DNA of 40,424 nt, from positions 2,306,124 to 2,346,547 of the forward strand of contig NZ_LT629939.1 of assembly GCF_900104615.1 (NCBI RefSeq), in the 5' to 3' direction. Position numbers and translations under genes: made by a program. The notes beneath the pieces are model-generated. The model saw nothing but the letters and a program-made list of their open reading frames with translations, was not told the DNA's origin and did no database searches. Within the stretch, counting starts at the first letter, position 1, and each line of letters opens with the position of its first letter. Source of the DNA: Merdimmobilis hominis. GTDB taxonomy: Bacteria > Bacillota > Clostridia > Oscillospirales > Ruminococcaceae. Positions 21,711 to 28,541 of the stretch are shown piece by piece.

Positions 21711-22765
21711 CCCACTTGTCGCTGTTCAGCGGGATTGGGGGCTTGGATTTGGCGGCGGAGTGGGCGGGGTTCCGCACCGTCGGCCAGTGCGAATGGGCGG
21801 ACTACCCCGCCAAGGTATTGGAAAAACACTGGCCGGATGTGCCCCGGTGGCGGGACATCCGTAGCCTGACTAAGGAGGCGTTTTATGAGCGGACAGGATT
21901 GGGAGCAGTTGACCTTATTTCCGGCGGATTCCCCTGCCAGCCCTTTTCTGTTGCCGGGAAGCGCAGAGGCAAGGAGGATGACCGTTACCTCTGGCCAGAA
22001 ATGCTGCGGGTTATTGAGGAACTGCAGCCCCGTTGGGTTGTTGGGGAGAATGTTGCTGGAATCGTCACAATGGCGCTCGACCAGGTGTTATCTGACCTGG
22101 AAACCCGCGGGTACGCCACAGGGGCGTTTGTTGTTCCGGCTTGTGCCGTCGACGCCCCGCACCGCAGGGACCGGGTTGCCATTGTGGCCTACCGTGACCA
22201 AGTTCGACGCGACCTGCGGGGACCTGCCGGGGAAGGAGTACAACGGGGAGAGCCGCCATGCTATGAAGCTGATCCAGGCGGCAAAGCTGTGGCCTACACC
22301 CCGGGCGAACGATGGGGAGAAGCGGGGGGAGGTGTCGCCAGACCCCCGGAACGGTTTGCCGGGAGCGGTGCGGATGTGGCCGACCCCAAGCGCATCGGAC
22401 TGCGGCAGGACGGCGATCAACCCCCATATGACCCGGAACGGCACAATCCGGCACATTGGGAAGAATGGGGCACAGAGTTATGCCCGGCTGGATGCAGTGG
22501 CGGCAATGTTCCCCACGCCCATAGCGACCGACTGGAAAAACCGGGGGACCAGAGCCAGCCGGAAAGGGAGGGAATACCAGCTGCAAACCCATGTTGGTGG
22601 CCAGCTGAACCCGACGTGGGTCGAGTGGCTCATGGGGTTCCCCACCGGGTGGACCGACTTAGATGCCTAGGCAATGCGGTGGTGCCCCAGCAGTTTTACC
22701 CTATCTTCCAGGCGATCGCAGAAATGGAACAAGGAAAAGGAGAGTATCAAAATGGCAAGCTGTAA
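21704..22765 (+). CDS. C5 cytosine-specific DNA methyltransferase
   Basis: 353 aa from ATG 21704 behind AAGGGAGGG. Motif I is LSLFSGIGGLDLAAEWAGF (residues 5-23), motif IV with catalytic Cys78 is GGFPCQPFS (74-82), motif VI is ENV (115-117), and motif VIII is PHRRDRV (152-158). The target-recognition part has the VAYT/VADP-type repeats seen in related phage enzymes, and motifs IX-X are RLRCLGNAVVPQQFYP near the C-terminus. It would methylate cytosine in a specific site, probably to evade restriction; specificity cannot be read. Codons 61-322 also encode a second protein in the +1 frame (21885-22670). No cognate endonuclease is seen, so it is an orphan enzyme. Confidence 0.93.
   Translation: MLTHLSLFSGIGGLDLAAEWAGFRTVGQCEWADYPAKVLEKHWPDVPRWRDIRSLTKEAFYERTGLGAVDLISGGFPCQPFSVAGKRRGKEDDRYLWPEMLRVIEELQPRWVVGENVAGIVTMALDQVLSDLETRGYATGAFVVPACAVDAPHRRDRVAIVAYRDQVRRDLRGPAGEGVQRGEPPCYEADPGGKAVAYTPGERWGEAGGGVARPPERFAGSGADVADPKRIGLRQDGDQPPYDPERHNPAHWEEWGTELCPAGCSGGNVPHAHSDRLEKPGDQSQPEREGIPAANPCWWPAEPDVGRVAHGVPHRVDRLRCLGNAVVPQQFYPIFQAIAEMEQGKGEYQNGKL
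21885..22670 (+). CDS. Gene embedded in the methyltransferase gene, +1 frame (WPTP-repeat phage protein)
   Basis: 261 codons wholly inside the methyltransferase gene. ATG 21885 has a perfect AAGGAGG at 21872-21878 with 6-nt spacing, although the main frame does not require that sequence. The product begins DWEQLTLFPADSPASPFLLPGS and continues ESSQWRSTRCYLTWK. It then has four related repeats WPTV/WPTP/WPTP/FPTP with downstream x-A-x-D patterns, and ends LNPTWVEWLMGFPTGWTDL. These match a family of phage proteins I have seen annotated beside C5 methyltransferases. The conserved ending here is the +1-frame reading of the methyltransferase's PDVGRVAHGVPHRVDRL. The function is unknown; association with methylation is inferred. 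Confidence 0.65.
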   Translation: MSGQDWEQLTLFPADSPASPFLLPGSAEARRMTVTSGQKCCGLLRNCSPVGLLGRMLLESSQWRSTRCYLTWKPAGTPQGRLLFRLVPSTPRTAGTGLPLWPTVTKFDATCGDLPGKEYNGESRHAMKLIQAAKLWPTPRANDGEKRGEVSPDPRNGLPGAVRMWPTPSASDCGRTAINPHMTRNGTIRHIGKNGAQSYARLDAVAAMFPTPIATDWKNRGTRASRKGREYQLQTHVGGQLNPTWVEWLMGFPTGWTDLDA

Positions 22766-23024
22766 GTTTTGCGGGAAGCAAGAGCCGGTGATGTACTGCG
22801 TGTGCGCCGGGTGTATGGACAAGCTGAGGCCCCAGTGGATCAGCGTCAAGGAGAGGACGCCGAAGCCAGCGACAAAGGTGATCGTCTACTGGGAAAATAG
22901 CGGAGGCCCAGTGATCTGTGAGGGCTACTACATGGGTGAAGATGGCTGGAGCTACGTTGGATGGGAAGCGCCTCGATTTATTGTAACCCACTGGATGCCG
23001 CTACCAAGCCCGCCGGAGGATTAG
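22752..23024 (+). CDS. DUF551-like protein with N-terminal zinc ribbon
   Basis: 90 aa from ATG 22752, just inside the end of the methyltransferase gene; its AAGGAGAG ribosome binding site is also in that gene. It begins MASCKFCGKQEPVMYCVCAGC (two CxxC-type pairs), followed by a DUF551 domain: WISVKERTPKPATKVIVYW, then THWMPLPSPP at the end. DUF551 is common in phages; function unknown. A near-copy of its first 32 bases recurs at 24109. Confidence 0.75.
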   Translation: MASCKFCGKQEPVMYCVCAGCMDKLRPQWISVKERTPKPATKVIVYWENSGGPVICEGYYMGEDGWSYVGWEAPRFIVTHWMPLPSPPED

Positions 23025-23026
23025 CG

Positions 23027-23183
23027 AGTTAGAGATAGTTAGAGATAGTAAGTTCCGGCCTTCTGCCGGGTGGTTTTGATGCGTTCCACCCGAAAACATT
23101 CTCCGTTCGTCCGGGAACCAAAGTCAAGTGGAGGTGGTACCAGCACCGATGAAGCGAGATTTTGGCACCCGGCAGAGGGCCGG
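23027..23183 (+). repeat. Tandem repeat and long inverted repeat in leader of the 23199 gene
   Basis: AGTTAGAGAT is repeated in tandem at 23027-23046. CCGGCCTTCTGCCGGGTG (23055-23072) is complementary, with one mismatch, to CACCCGGCAGAGGGCCGG (23166-23183), enclosing 93 bp. The closing arm lies directly before the GGAGGAAGGAG ribosome binding site of the next gene. A folded leader RNA is likely; the enclosed GGTGGTACC resembles, weakly, the T-box motif. Confidence 0.5.
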
Positions 23184-23198
23184 AGGAAGGAGAAGCCG

Positions 23199-23408
23199 AT
23201 GAATAACGACCTGAAATTTCCGACTTATAATGTTCCGCTTAGTAAAGCAATTGAGATTGTTAAATATCAACTGGGGGACGATAGTGTTCCCATCCCGACA
23301 AAGGTACTCTCCATTGACCAGGTTGCAAACATGGGAACTCATGACAGCATAACAAAAAAAGACCTTATCAACGCTTTGCGGTGGTTGTTTAGGCATTACG
23401 ATTTCTAG
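23199..23408 (+). CDS. Small phage protein, AT-rich, unknown
   Basis: A 69-aa protein with GGAAGGAG before ATG 23199. Sequence MNNDLKFPTYNVPLSKAIEIVKYQLGD... then ITKKDLINALRWLFRHYDF suggests a mixed alpha/beta fold. Its lower GC content relative to neighbours suggests separate acquisition. It lies behind the long inverted-repeat leader, which might control it. No family is recognised. Confidence 0.6.
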   Translation: MNNDLKFPTYNVPLSKAIEIVKYQLGDDSVPIPTKVLSIDQVANMGTHDSITKKDLINALRWLFRHYDF

Positions 23409-23419
23409 GAGGTAGGACG

Positions 23420-23593
23420 ATGAACCCAGCCAAAGAAAACATCCTGCTGCGGCGGGAGATCGGGGCCCTGCGGGCGCTGCTGGAGCGGCAGCCACTGGAG
23501 TATACCGTCCGCTGGCTGAAACTCTCCTTCCTCACCCTGCGCCGCCTGGGGTGGGGGGGAGAAACGGATTATGGAGTTTTTCACCGCCTTTGA
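23420..23593 (+). CDS. Small basic helical phage protein
   Basis: A 57-aa protein with TAGGAGGTAGG before ATG 23420. Helical and basic (ENILLRREIGALRALLERQP, then VRWLKLSFLTLRRLG). No family is recognised. It overlaps the next small gene by 23 bp. Confidence 0.5.
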   Translation: MNPAKENILLRREIGALRALLERQPLEYTVRWLKLSFLTLRRLGWGGETDYGVFHRL

Positions 23594-23729
23594 CCAGCTG
23601 GCCGCGGAAGTCCAAGGCAACGACACCTGGGAGGATGAGGCGGATGCCATCCTGGAGCGGGACATCCACCTGCTGCCGGTGTCGGTGGAAGCGCTGATCC
23701 AGGCGGGGAGAGGGGAGAGTACTAGATGA
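23571..23729 (+). CDS. Small acidic phage protein
   Basis: A 52-aa ORF from ATG 23571 (GGGGGGAG upstream). An acidic helical product (FDQLAAEVQGNDTWEDEADA, then ILERDIHLLPVSVEALIQ). It ends in an ATGA overlap with the next gene, supporting translation in the same operon. No family is recognised. Confidence 0.5.
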   Translation: MEFFTAFDQLAAEVQGNDTWEDEADAILERDIHLLPVSVEALIQAGRGESTR

Positions 23730-24091
23730 AAGATCTAAACAGCCTGAACCAGTGCCGGCTGACGGCGGAGGAAAAGGGCTTTTATGGCACAGAGGGAGAC
23801 GGCAAAAACGGAGTTTTCAAGGTGTTTGTGGATGGCCGGTCATTCTTCTGCATCGCATCAAATGGAGGGGGATGGGAGCATGTCAGCGTGTCTCCTTGTA
23901 GCCGGAAGCGGAAAACCTGCCCCACATGGGGAGAAATGTGCGCTATCAAGGATATGTTCTTTGGGGATGAGGAAACAGTCGTGCAGTACCATCCTCCCAA
24001 AAGCGACTACGTCAATAACCATCCATACTGCCTCCACCTATGGAAACCTACTAACCAAGAGATTCCCAGGCCGCCGAAGCTGTTCGTTTAA
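23726..24091 (+). CDS. DUF7694-like phage protein
   Basis: 121 aa, coupled to the previous gene by an ATGA overlap. After an N-terminal variable part, a beta-rich section (FKVFVDGRSFFCIASNGGGWEHVSVS) leads to the conserved PTWGEMCAIKDMFFGDEE, then VVQYHPPKSDYVN and LHLWKP. This last arrangement is widespread in Gram-positive phages as an uncharacterised family (DUF7694-type). Function unknown. Confidence 0.7.
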   Translation: MKDLNSLNQCRLTAEEKGFYGTEGDGKNGVFKVFVDGRSFFCIASNGGGWEHVSVSPCSRKRKTCPTWGEMCAIKDMFFGDEETVVQYHPPKSDYVNNHPYCLHLWKPTNQEIPRPPKLFV

Positions 24092-24108
24092 AAAAGGAGG
24101 GAACCCAA

Positions 24109-24171
24109 ATGGCGAGCTGTAAGTTTTGTGGGAAGAAAGAGTCGCCGGAGGAGGGAAGACCATGGGCCTGA
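24109..24171 (+). pseudogene. Truncated duplicate of the zinc-ribbon N-terminus
   Basis: A 20-codon ORF (MASCKFCGKKESPEEGRPWA) behind AAAAAGGAGGG. Its first 32 bases match the start of the DUF551 gene at 22752 with three differences, then similarity stops. It looks like a remnant of a duplication or recombination; the frame overlaps the next gene's start. It may serve as a leader peptide for coupling. Confidence 0.45.
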
Positions 24172-24713
24172 CTCTCACCCCGGAAGAGTTGGGAAGACTC
24201 CTACAGCGCAACCCCCACCTGAGAATCCAGGAGCAGCTGAACCGTAGGGAAGCGGCGCCAGCAAAGGCCCCGACTAAGCGGTTTGATAGCCAGGCGGAAG
24301 AAATCCTCTACACCCAGCATATCCGGCCATTGCTGATAGCGGGGAAGATCGCCACCTGCCGGGAGCACCCGCGGTTTGAACTTTTGCCAGCGGTCACGGT
24401 GGGGGGAATCCGCTATGGGGCAAGGCACTACACCCCAGATTTCCTCCTCACTTGGGCGGGAGGGCAGGTACAGGTCATTGAGGTCAAAGGCAAGGCTGTA
24501 AAGCGGCTCCAACGGGATTATCCCCTGCGCCGCCAACTCTTCCTCCTGCGCTATGTCATGCCCCAGGGCTGGGCCTTTTTGGAGATCCCCGCAGAGGATT
24601 TGACCCGTGGAAAATTTGATGAACTCTCTGAACCCCTTAAAAAGACACCCCCAGACAGGGAAGGGGAAAAGGGCCCTGACAGAGCAATCCCAGAAAATTA
24701 CAAACCCGCATAA
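24162..24713 (+). CDS. DUF1064 phage nuclease-like protein
   Basis: 183 aa from ATG 24162 (GGAGGAGGGA upstream). An N-terminal helical part (TPEELGRLLQRNPHL) is followed by KRFDSQAEEILYTQHIRPLL, CREHPRFELLPAVTVGG, HYTPDFLLTW and QVQVIEVKGKAVKRLQRDYPLRRQ. The E(18)...PDF...EVKGK arrangement is that of DUF1064 phage proteins with a PD-(D/E)xK-type nuclease core. It probably acts in phage recombination or replication as a structure-specific nuclease. Last gene before the terminator that separates early from late genes. Confidence 0.8.
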   Translation: MGLTLTPEELGRLLQRNPHLRIQEQLNRREAAPAKAPTKRFDSQAEEILYTQHIRPLLIAGKIATCREHPRFELLPAVTVGGIRYGARHYTPDFLLTWAGGQVQVIEVKGKAVKRLQRDYPLRRQLFLLRYVMPQGWAFLEIPAEDLTRGKFDELSEPLKKTPPDREGEKGPDRAIPENYKPA

Positions 24714-24807
24714 CAGTGCGGTTTCTCGGGGTTTGTCAAGCCCTAAACGCCTACACCCTGAGCAATCCTCTGGAAACCAAGTTACAATGGAATTAGGGAC
24801 CAACCAT

Positions 24808-24842
24808 GGGCCTGCATCCGCATCGGGTGCGGGCCCTGTTTT
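24808..24842 (+). terminator. Strong terminator between early and late regions
   Basis: 12-bp stem 24808-24819 / 24825-24836 (two U-G pairs) with GCATC loop, followed by TGTTTT. It ends the early operon about 95 bp after the DUF1064 gene. Confidence 0.75.
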
Positions 24843-24862
24843 CCACAAAGGGGGGTGAACCG

Positions 24863-25069
24863 GTGGAAGAACTGCTCAAAGAATACCAGGAGAGTGCCCG
24901 CTTAGTTGAGAGGCGTATATCCCAAATCCGCAGCACGCTGCACACCCTGGACAAGGGGGAGTTCATCGAGGCTCGCAAGCGGCTGGAAGTTTTGGAGGAG
25001 GAGTACTACGATCTTGCCTATGCCATGCGGGGAATCCAGCGGTATTTGGAGCCGAAAGGCCCTCCCTGA
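24863..25069 (+). CDS. Small coiled-coil regulator-like phage protein
   Basis: 68 aa from GTG 24863 (AAGGGGGGTG upstream). An in-frame ATG at 24806 would place the terminator stem in the gene, so I prefer the GTG. Mostly helical: EELLKEYQESARLVERRISQ, then IRSTLHTLDKGE and LEEEYYDLAYAMRGIQRYL. Resembles short phage proteins found just before terminase genes, sometimes sigma-like late regulators, but no helix-turn-helix is clear. Function not assigned. Confidence 0.6.
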   Translation: MEELLKEYQESARLVERRISQIRSTLHTLDKGEFIEARKRLEVLEEEYYDLAYAMRGIQRYLEPKGPP

Positions 25070-25102
25070 CCATAGCGGGGAGCCGGAAAGGAGGGGAGCC
25101 CA

Positions 25103-25594
25103 ATCGCCAAGAAAGAGACAAAACCTAGCAAATATGAGACCCACATCCTGCCCCATTGGGAACGGATTCAGCGCTGGGCGGGGAGGGGCTGTGCTGATTC
25201 CCAAATTTACATTGCCCTTGGCGTGGGGAAAACCACTTGGTTTGCCGAAAAGAAAGCCCACCCAGAACTTGCCCAAATGCTGGACCAGGCACGGAAGGAA
25301 TGCATCAACGAGGTGGTCAGCGCCCTATATGAGATGGCGGTGGGCCGGTTTGTGGAAGTAGAGAAAGCCTTTAAGTGCAAAGAGGTTTACTACGACGCCG
25401 AGAACCGCCGGTGCGAAAGGGAGCAGGTGGAACTGGTCACCGTCAAGGAGTACCTTCCGCCCCAGATGGCCGCGGCGGCCTTCTTCCTCAAGAACCGGGA
25501 CAAGGAGGGCGGCTGGGCGGACAACCCCGACCAGCTAAAGCTGAACCGGGAGAAGTTCCAGCACAAGAAAGCAATGGATGAGGAGTTGGTCTAA
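25103..25594 (+). CDS. TerS-like HTH DNA-binding protein (apparent ATC start)
   Basis: 163 aa if it starts at ATC 25103, six bases after GGAGGGGAG. The family N-terminus (KYETHILPHWERIQRWAGRG) lies between this codon and the first standard start (GTG 25223), so translation must begin near the ATC. A resolvase-type HTH (CADSQIYIALGVGKTTWFAE) is followed by a helical region and a long C-terminal tail. Similar proteins directly precede terminase genes in Clostridia phages and are often misannotated; a small-terminase or packaging-site-binding role is likely. The degenerate leader hairpin (CCATAGCGGGG) is just upstream. Confidence 0.7.
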   Translation: MAKKETKPSKYETHILPHWERIQRWAGRGCADSQIYIALGVGKTTWFAEKKAHPELAQMLDQARKECINEVVSALYEMAVGRFVEVEKAFKCKEVYYDAENRRCEREQVELVTVKEYLPPQMAAAAFFLKNRDKEGGWADNPDQLKLNREKFQHKKAMDEELV

Positions 25595-26275
25595 TTGGCC
25601 CGCCTGCAAGCGATCCAGCAGCTGTATGTGAGCAAACCCTTCCGGGAGCTGCGCCGGACGCTCATTGTGGAGCGGGGGGCCAGGTGCGAGCGGTGCGGCG
25701 CCATCCTGGAAGATACCTCCCAGATTATCGCCCACCACAAGGTGGAAATCACCCTGAGCAACCTCAATGACCCGGCGGTCACCCTGAACCCGGACAACAT
25801 TGAACTGGTGTGCCTTGACTGCCACAACCGGGAGCACAACCGCTTCGGGCCGGTGGCCCACAATGTGTTCCTGGTGTATGGGCCGCCTTTGTCGGGCAAA
25901 TCCACCTTTGTGCGGCAGACCGCTCGCCGGGGGGATTTGATGGTGGACATGGACGCCCTGTGGCAGGCCATATCCGGCCAGCCCATTTATGACAAGCCCA
26001 ACAACCTGCGGTTTAACGTGTTTGCAGTGCGGGGCTTGCTCATCGACAACATCCGCACCCGGTATGGCCGGTGGAACGACGCCTATCTCATCGGGGGATA
26101 TCCCCAAAGCGCCGAGCGCCAGCAGCTCTTGGAGGAACTGGGCGCGGTGCCTGTCTACTGCGACGCCACCCAGGAGGAGTGCATTGCTAGGCTGTACCAG
26201 GACCCACAGCGGGTACAAGTCCGCCAGCAGTGGGAAGGGTATATCCAATCCTGGTTTGACCAGTACCAGGAGTAG
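25595..26275 (+). CDS. HNH endonuclease fused to P-loop kinase-like ATPase
   Basis: 226 aa from TTG 25595, directly after the previous stop. The N-terminal HNH nuclease has zinc-binding C31-x-x-C34 (CERC) and C73-x-x-C76 (CLDC), with HHK at 47-49 and the HNREHN end. From about residue 92 it becomes a P-loop domain with Walker A GPPLSGKST (96-104), resembling AAA/polynucleotide-kinase-type proteins. HNH proteins beside terminase are needed for cos cleavage in HK97-type phages; the kinase-like half is an addition that could repair or modify ends. The fusion is intact with no frameshift. Confidence 0.8.
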   Translation: MARLQAIQQLYVSKPFRELRRTLIVERGARCERCGAILEDTSQIIAHHKVEITLSNLNDPAVTLNPDNIELVCLDCHNREHNRFGPVAHNVFLVYGPPLSGKSTFVRQTARRGDLMVDMDALWQAISGQPIYDKPNNLRFNVFAVRGLLIDNIRTRYGRWNDAYLIGGYPQSAERQQLLEELGAVPVYCDATQEECIARLYQDPQRVQVRQQWEGYIQSWFDQYQE

Positions 26276-26417
26276 CGGGCAGCCCTCCCCCCCACCTGCC
26301 TTTTAGCGGGCCTGGAGCCATACTGTGCGGTACCCATTCGAAGCACACACGGGGCAAAATTGACTTTTTAGGGAAATCCCCATAACCCATAAAAAAACCG
26401 GGAAAGGAGGAAAACCA

Positions 26418-26762
26418 ATGGAAAAGGGGAAAACCCCAGCCCGCGAGGATGCAGTGCAGCGGGAATATGCCCGGCTCCGGGATCTGTTTGCTGGGGCGGA
26501 GGAATCCAAACTAGCCCTGTTTGACGGCCATATCTGGGAGAACGCCCGCATCCGGGTAGAGCTGGACGATCTTTACCGGATCGCCGCTGCCAGCGGCCTG
26601 GTGAAGGTCTCCGCCAAGAACCCACTCAACCAGAAGGAGACCGCCGTGTCCAAAATGCTAACCAAGCTGCGGGCCAGTTACAACAATTCCAGCCGCCTCC
26701 TCTCCCGGGAATTGCTGGGGGCGGAGCCGGAGGAAGAGGACGACTTGGAGGAGTTTGAGTAA
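26418..26762 (+). CDS. terS: P27-type terminase small subunit
   Basis: 114 aa with GAAAGGAGGA before ATG 26418. A helical central part (LALFDGHIWENARIRVELDDL) is followed by VSAKNPLNQKETAVSKMLTK and an acidic C-terminus (EPEEEDDLEEFE), as in P27-family small terminases. It sits one base before TerL (stop/start TAATG overlap), its standard place. Recognises phage DNA for packaging. The 142-bp gap before it holds no gene and is a possible cos region. Confidence 0.85.
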   Translation: MEKGKTPAREDAVQREYARLRDLFAGAEESKLALFDGHIWENARIRVELDDLYRIAAASGLVKVSAKNPLNQKETAVSKMLTKLRASYNNSSRLLSRELLGAEPEEEDDLEEFE

Positions 26763-28519
26763 TGGCCCCTTTCAACGTCCTTTCCTGCGAGATCGGAGGG
26801 GAACACTCCTACCTGATGGAATACTACAGCCGCTGCAAGGCCGGGGAACCCCTCATCGGGCGGGAGCTGGAAACTCTGCTGGATACCCTTATGGAGGATA
26901 TGCAGGACCCGGAGTACCGCTTCGAGCTCACAGAGCCCCACAAGCGAATCCGGTTTATTGAGACCAAATGCAAGCTGTTTGAGGCCCCTTTCGCAGGGAA
27001 GCCCTTCCTCCTGGAACTGTTCCAAAAGGCATTTATTGAGGCGGTGTACGGCTTCCAGCTCTATGACATGGAGTGGGGCCAGTGGGTGCGCCGGTTCCAG
27101 CAGATTTTGTTGGTAATCGGGCGGAAAAACGGAAAAACGCCCCTTTTAGCGGCCCTGGCCCTGGCGGAGTTTTTCTGCGGGGAGACCGGCCTCAAGATCA
27201 TGTGCGCCTCCAACGACTATGAGCAGGCGGATTTGTGCTATCAGGCCATTGACAGCATGCGGGAGGAGAGCCGAAGCCTGGAAAAGGTCACCCGGAAGAA
27301 TATCAGGGGCATCTATTTTGGCAACCCCAAGCAAAAAAAGAAAAAGGGGAAGTTCTCCCGCCAAAACAAGGCCCAAATCCGTAAGATGTCGGCCAAATCC
27401 GGGGCCAAAGAGGGGCGCAACCTGGGCATGGTCATCGTAGATGAAGTCTTTGAAATGAAGGATGACAGCACAGTGATGCCCTTGATCCAGTCCCTTTCCA
27501 CCCAAAAAGAGCCCCTTTATTTTGAGATCACCACCGAAGGGTTCACCCAGGACGGGTACTTGGACAACCGGCTCAAATATGCCCGCCAGGTGCTGCGGGG
27601 GGAGGTGGAGGACAACCGCCTCCTGCCGTGGCTTTACACCCAGGACAGCGAAAAGGAGGTCTGGCAGGAAGAAAAGAGCTGGCAGAAGTCCAACCCGGGC
27701 CTGGGCTCCATCAAGCGGTGGGGATACCTGCGCAGCCTGGTGGCCAAAGCCAAGCTGAGCAAGAGCGAGCGGGCCTTTGTACTGGCCAAGGAGTTCAACC
27801 TCAAGCAAAATAACGCCCAAGCCTGGCTGGAAGAATCGGTCATTGTCAATCCCGCCGCCTTCGATTTGGAGGAGTTCCGGGGCTGTTACTACCTGGGGGC
27901 CGCCGACCTGGCCGAGACCACCGACTTAAACTCGGTGAAAGCCTCTTTCCTGCGGCCCGGCGACCACAAGAAATATACCATCCAAATGTACTTTATCCCC
28001 GAGGCCAAGGCCGATGCCGACCTGTTTGAAAACGACACCAACCGGGAGAAAAAGGACTACCGTCAATGGGAGCGGGAGGGCCTGGTGACCATTCTCCCAG
28101 GCAACGAGGTGGACGGCGAGGCGGTGGCCCAGTGGTTTATCGACCTGTACACCCAGTACGGCATGACGCCCTACAAAATCGGCTACGATAACTGGCACGC
28201 CAAAGGGTTTGCCAAAACCCTAGAGGAATACTTTGGCAAGGAGGTACTGGAACGGGTACCCATGGACTTTGCCGCCCTATCCAGCCCTATGCGCAGCCTG
28301 GAAGCCGATTTGAAGACCAAGGGGATCGTCTACAACAATCATGAAATTGACGCATGGTGCCTGCGGAATACCGCCATCCGCACCGACAACATTGGGCGGA
28401 TCATGCCGGTGAAGGTACAGGGCCGCTCCTCTAACCGGATCGACGGCTGTTTGACCTTTATCATCTGCCAATATCTCCACCAGCAGTACGGCGGCAAGCT
28501 GCGGGAATTGATTGAATAA
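26762..28519 (+). CDS. terL: Terminase large subunit
   Basis: A 585-aa protein. ATPase: Walker A variant GRKNGKT (residues 120-126) and Walker B MVIVDEVFE near 223-231. Nuclease domain: an acidic GAADLAETTDLNSV, then IGYDNWHAK and the closing NHEIDAWCLRN. The length and arrangement match HK97/P27-type TerL, which pumps DNA into the prohead and cuts it. It overlaps the TerS stop by one base (TAATG). No internal disruption is seen. Confidence 0.96.
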   Translation: MAPFNVLSCEIGGEHSYLMEYYSRCKAGEPLIGRELETLLDTLMEDMQDPEYRFELTEPHKRIRFIETKCKLFEAPFAGKPFLLELFQKAFIEAVYGFQLYDMEWGQWVRRFQQILLVIGRKNGKTPLLAALALAEFFCGETGLKIMCASNDYEQADLCYQAIDSMREESRSLEKVTRKNIRGIYFGNPKQKKKKGKFSRQNKAQIRKMSAKSGAKEGRNLGMVIVDEVFEMKDDSTVMPLIQSLSTQKEPLYFEITTEGFTQDGYLDNRLKYARQVLRGEVEDNRLLPWLYTQDSEKEVWQEEKSWQKSNPGLGSIKRWGYLRSLVAKAKLSKSERAFVLAKEFNLKQNNAQAWLEESVIVNPAAFDLEEFRGCYYLGAADLAETTDLNSVKASFLRPGDHKKYTIQMYFIPEAKADADLFENDTNREKKDYRQWEREGLVTILPGNEVDGEAVAQWFIDLYTQYGMTPYKIGYDNWHAKGFAKTLEEYFGKEVLERVPMDFAALSSPMRSLEADLKTKGIVYNNHEIDAWCLRNTAIRTDNIGRIMPVKVQGRSSNRIDGCLTFIICQYLHQQYGGKLRELIE

Positions 28520-28541
28520 GCGAGCAAGGAGGTGAAAACCC

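Noticed and set aside
23120-23150. T-box riboswitch
   Set aside because: Only a weak likeness to the GGTGGTACC core; no tRNA ligase or transporter downstream and no clear specifier stem.
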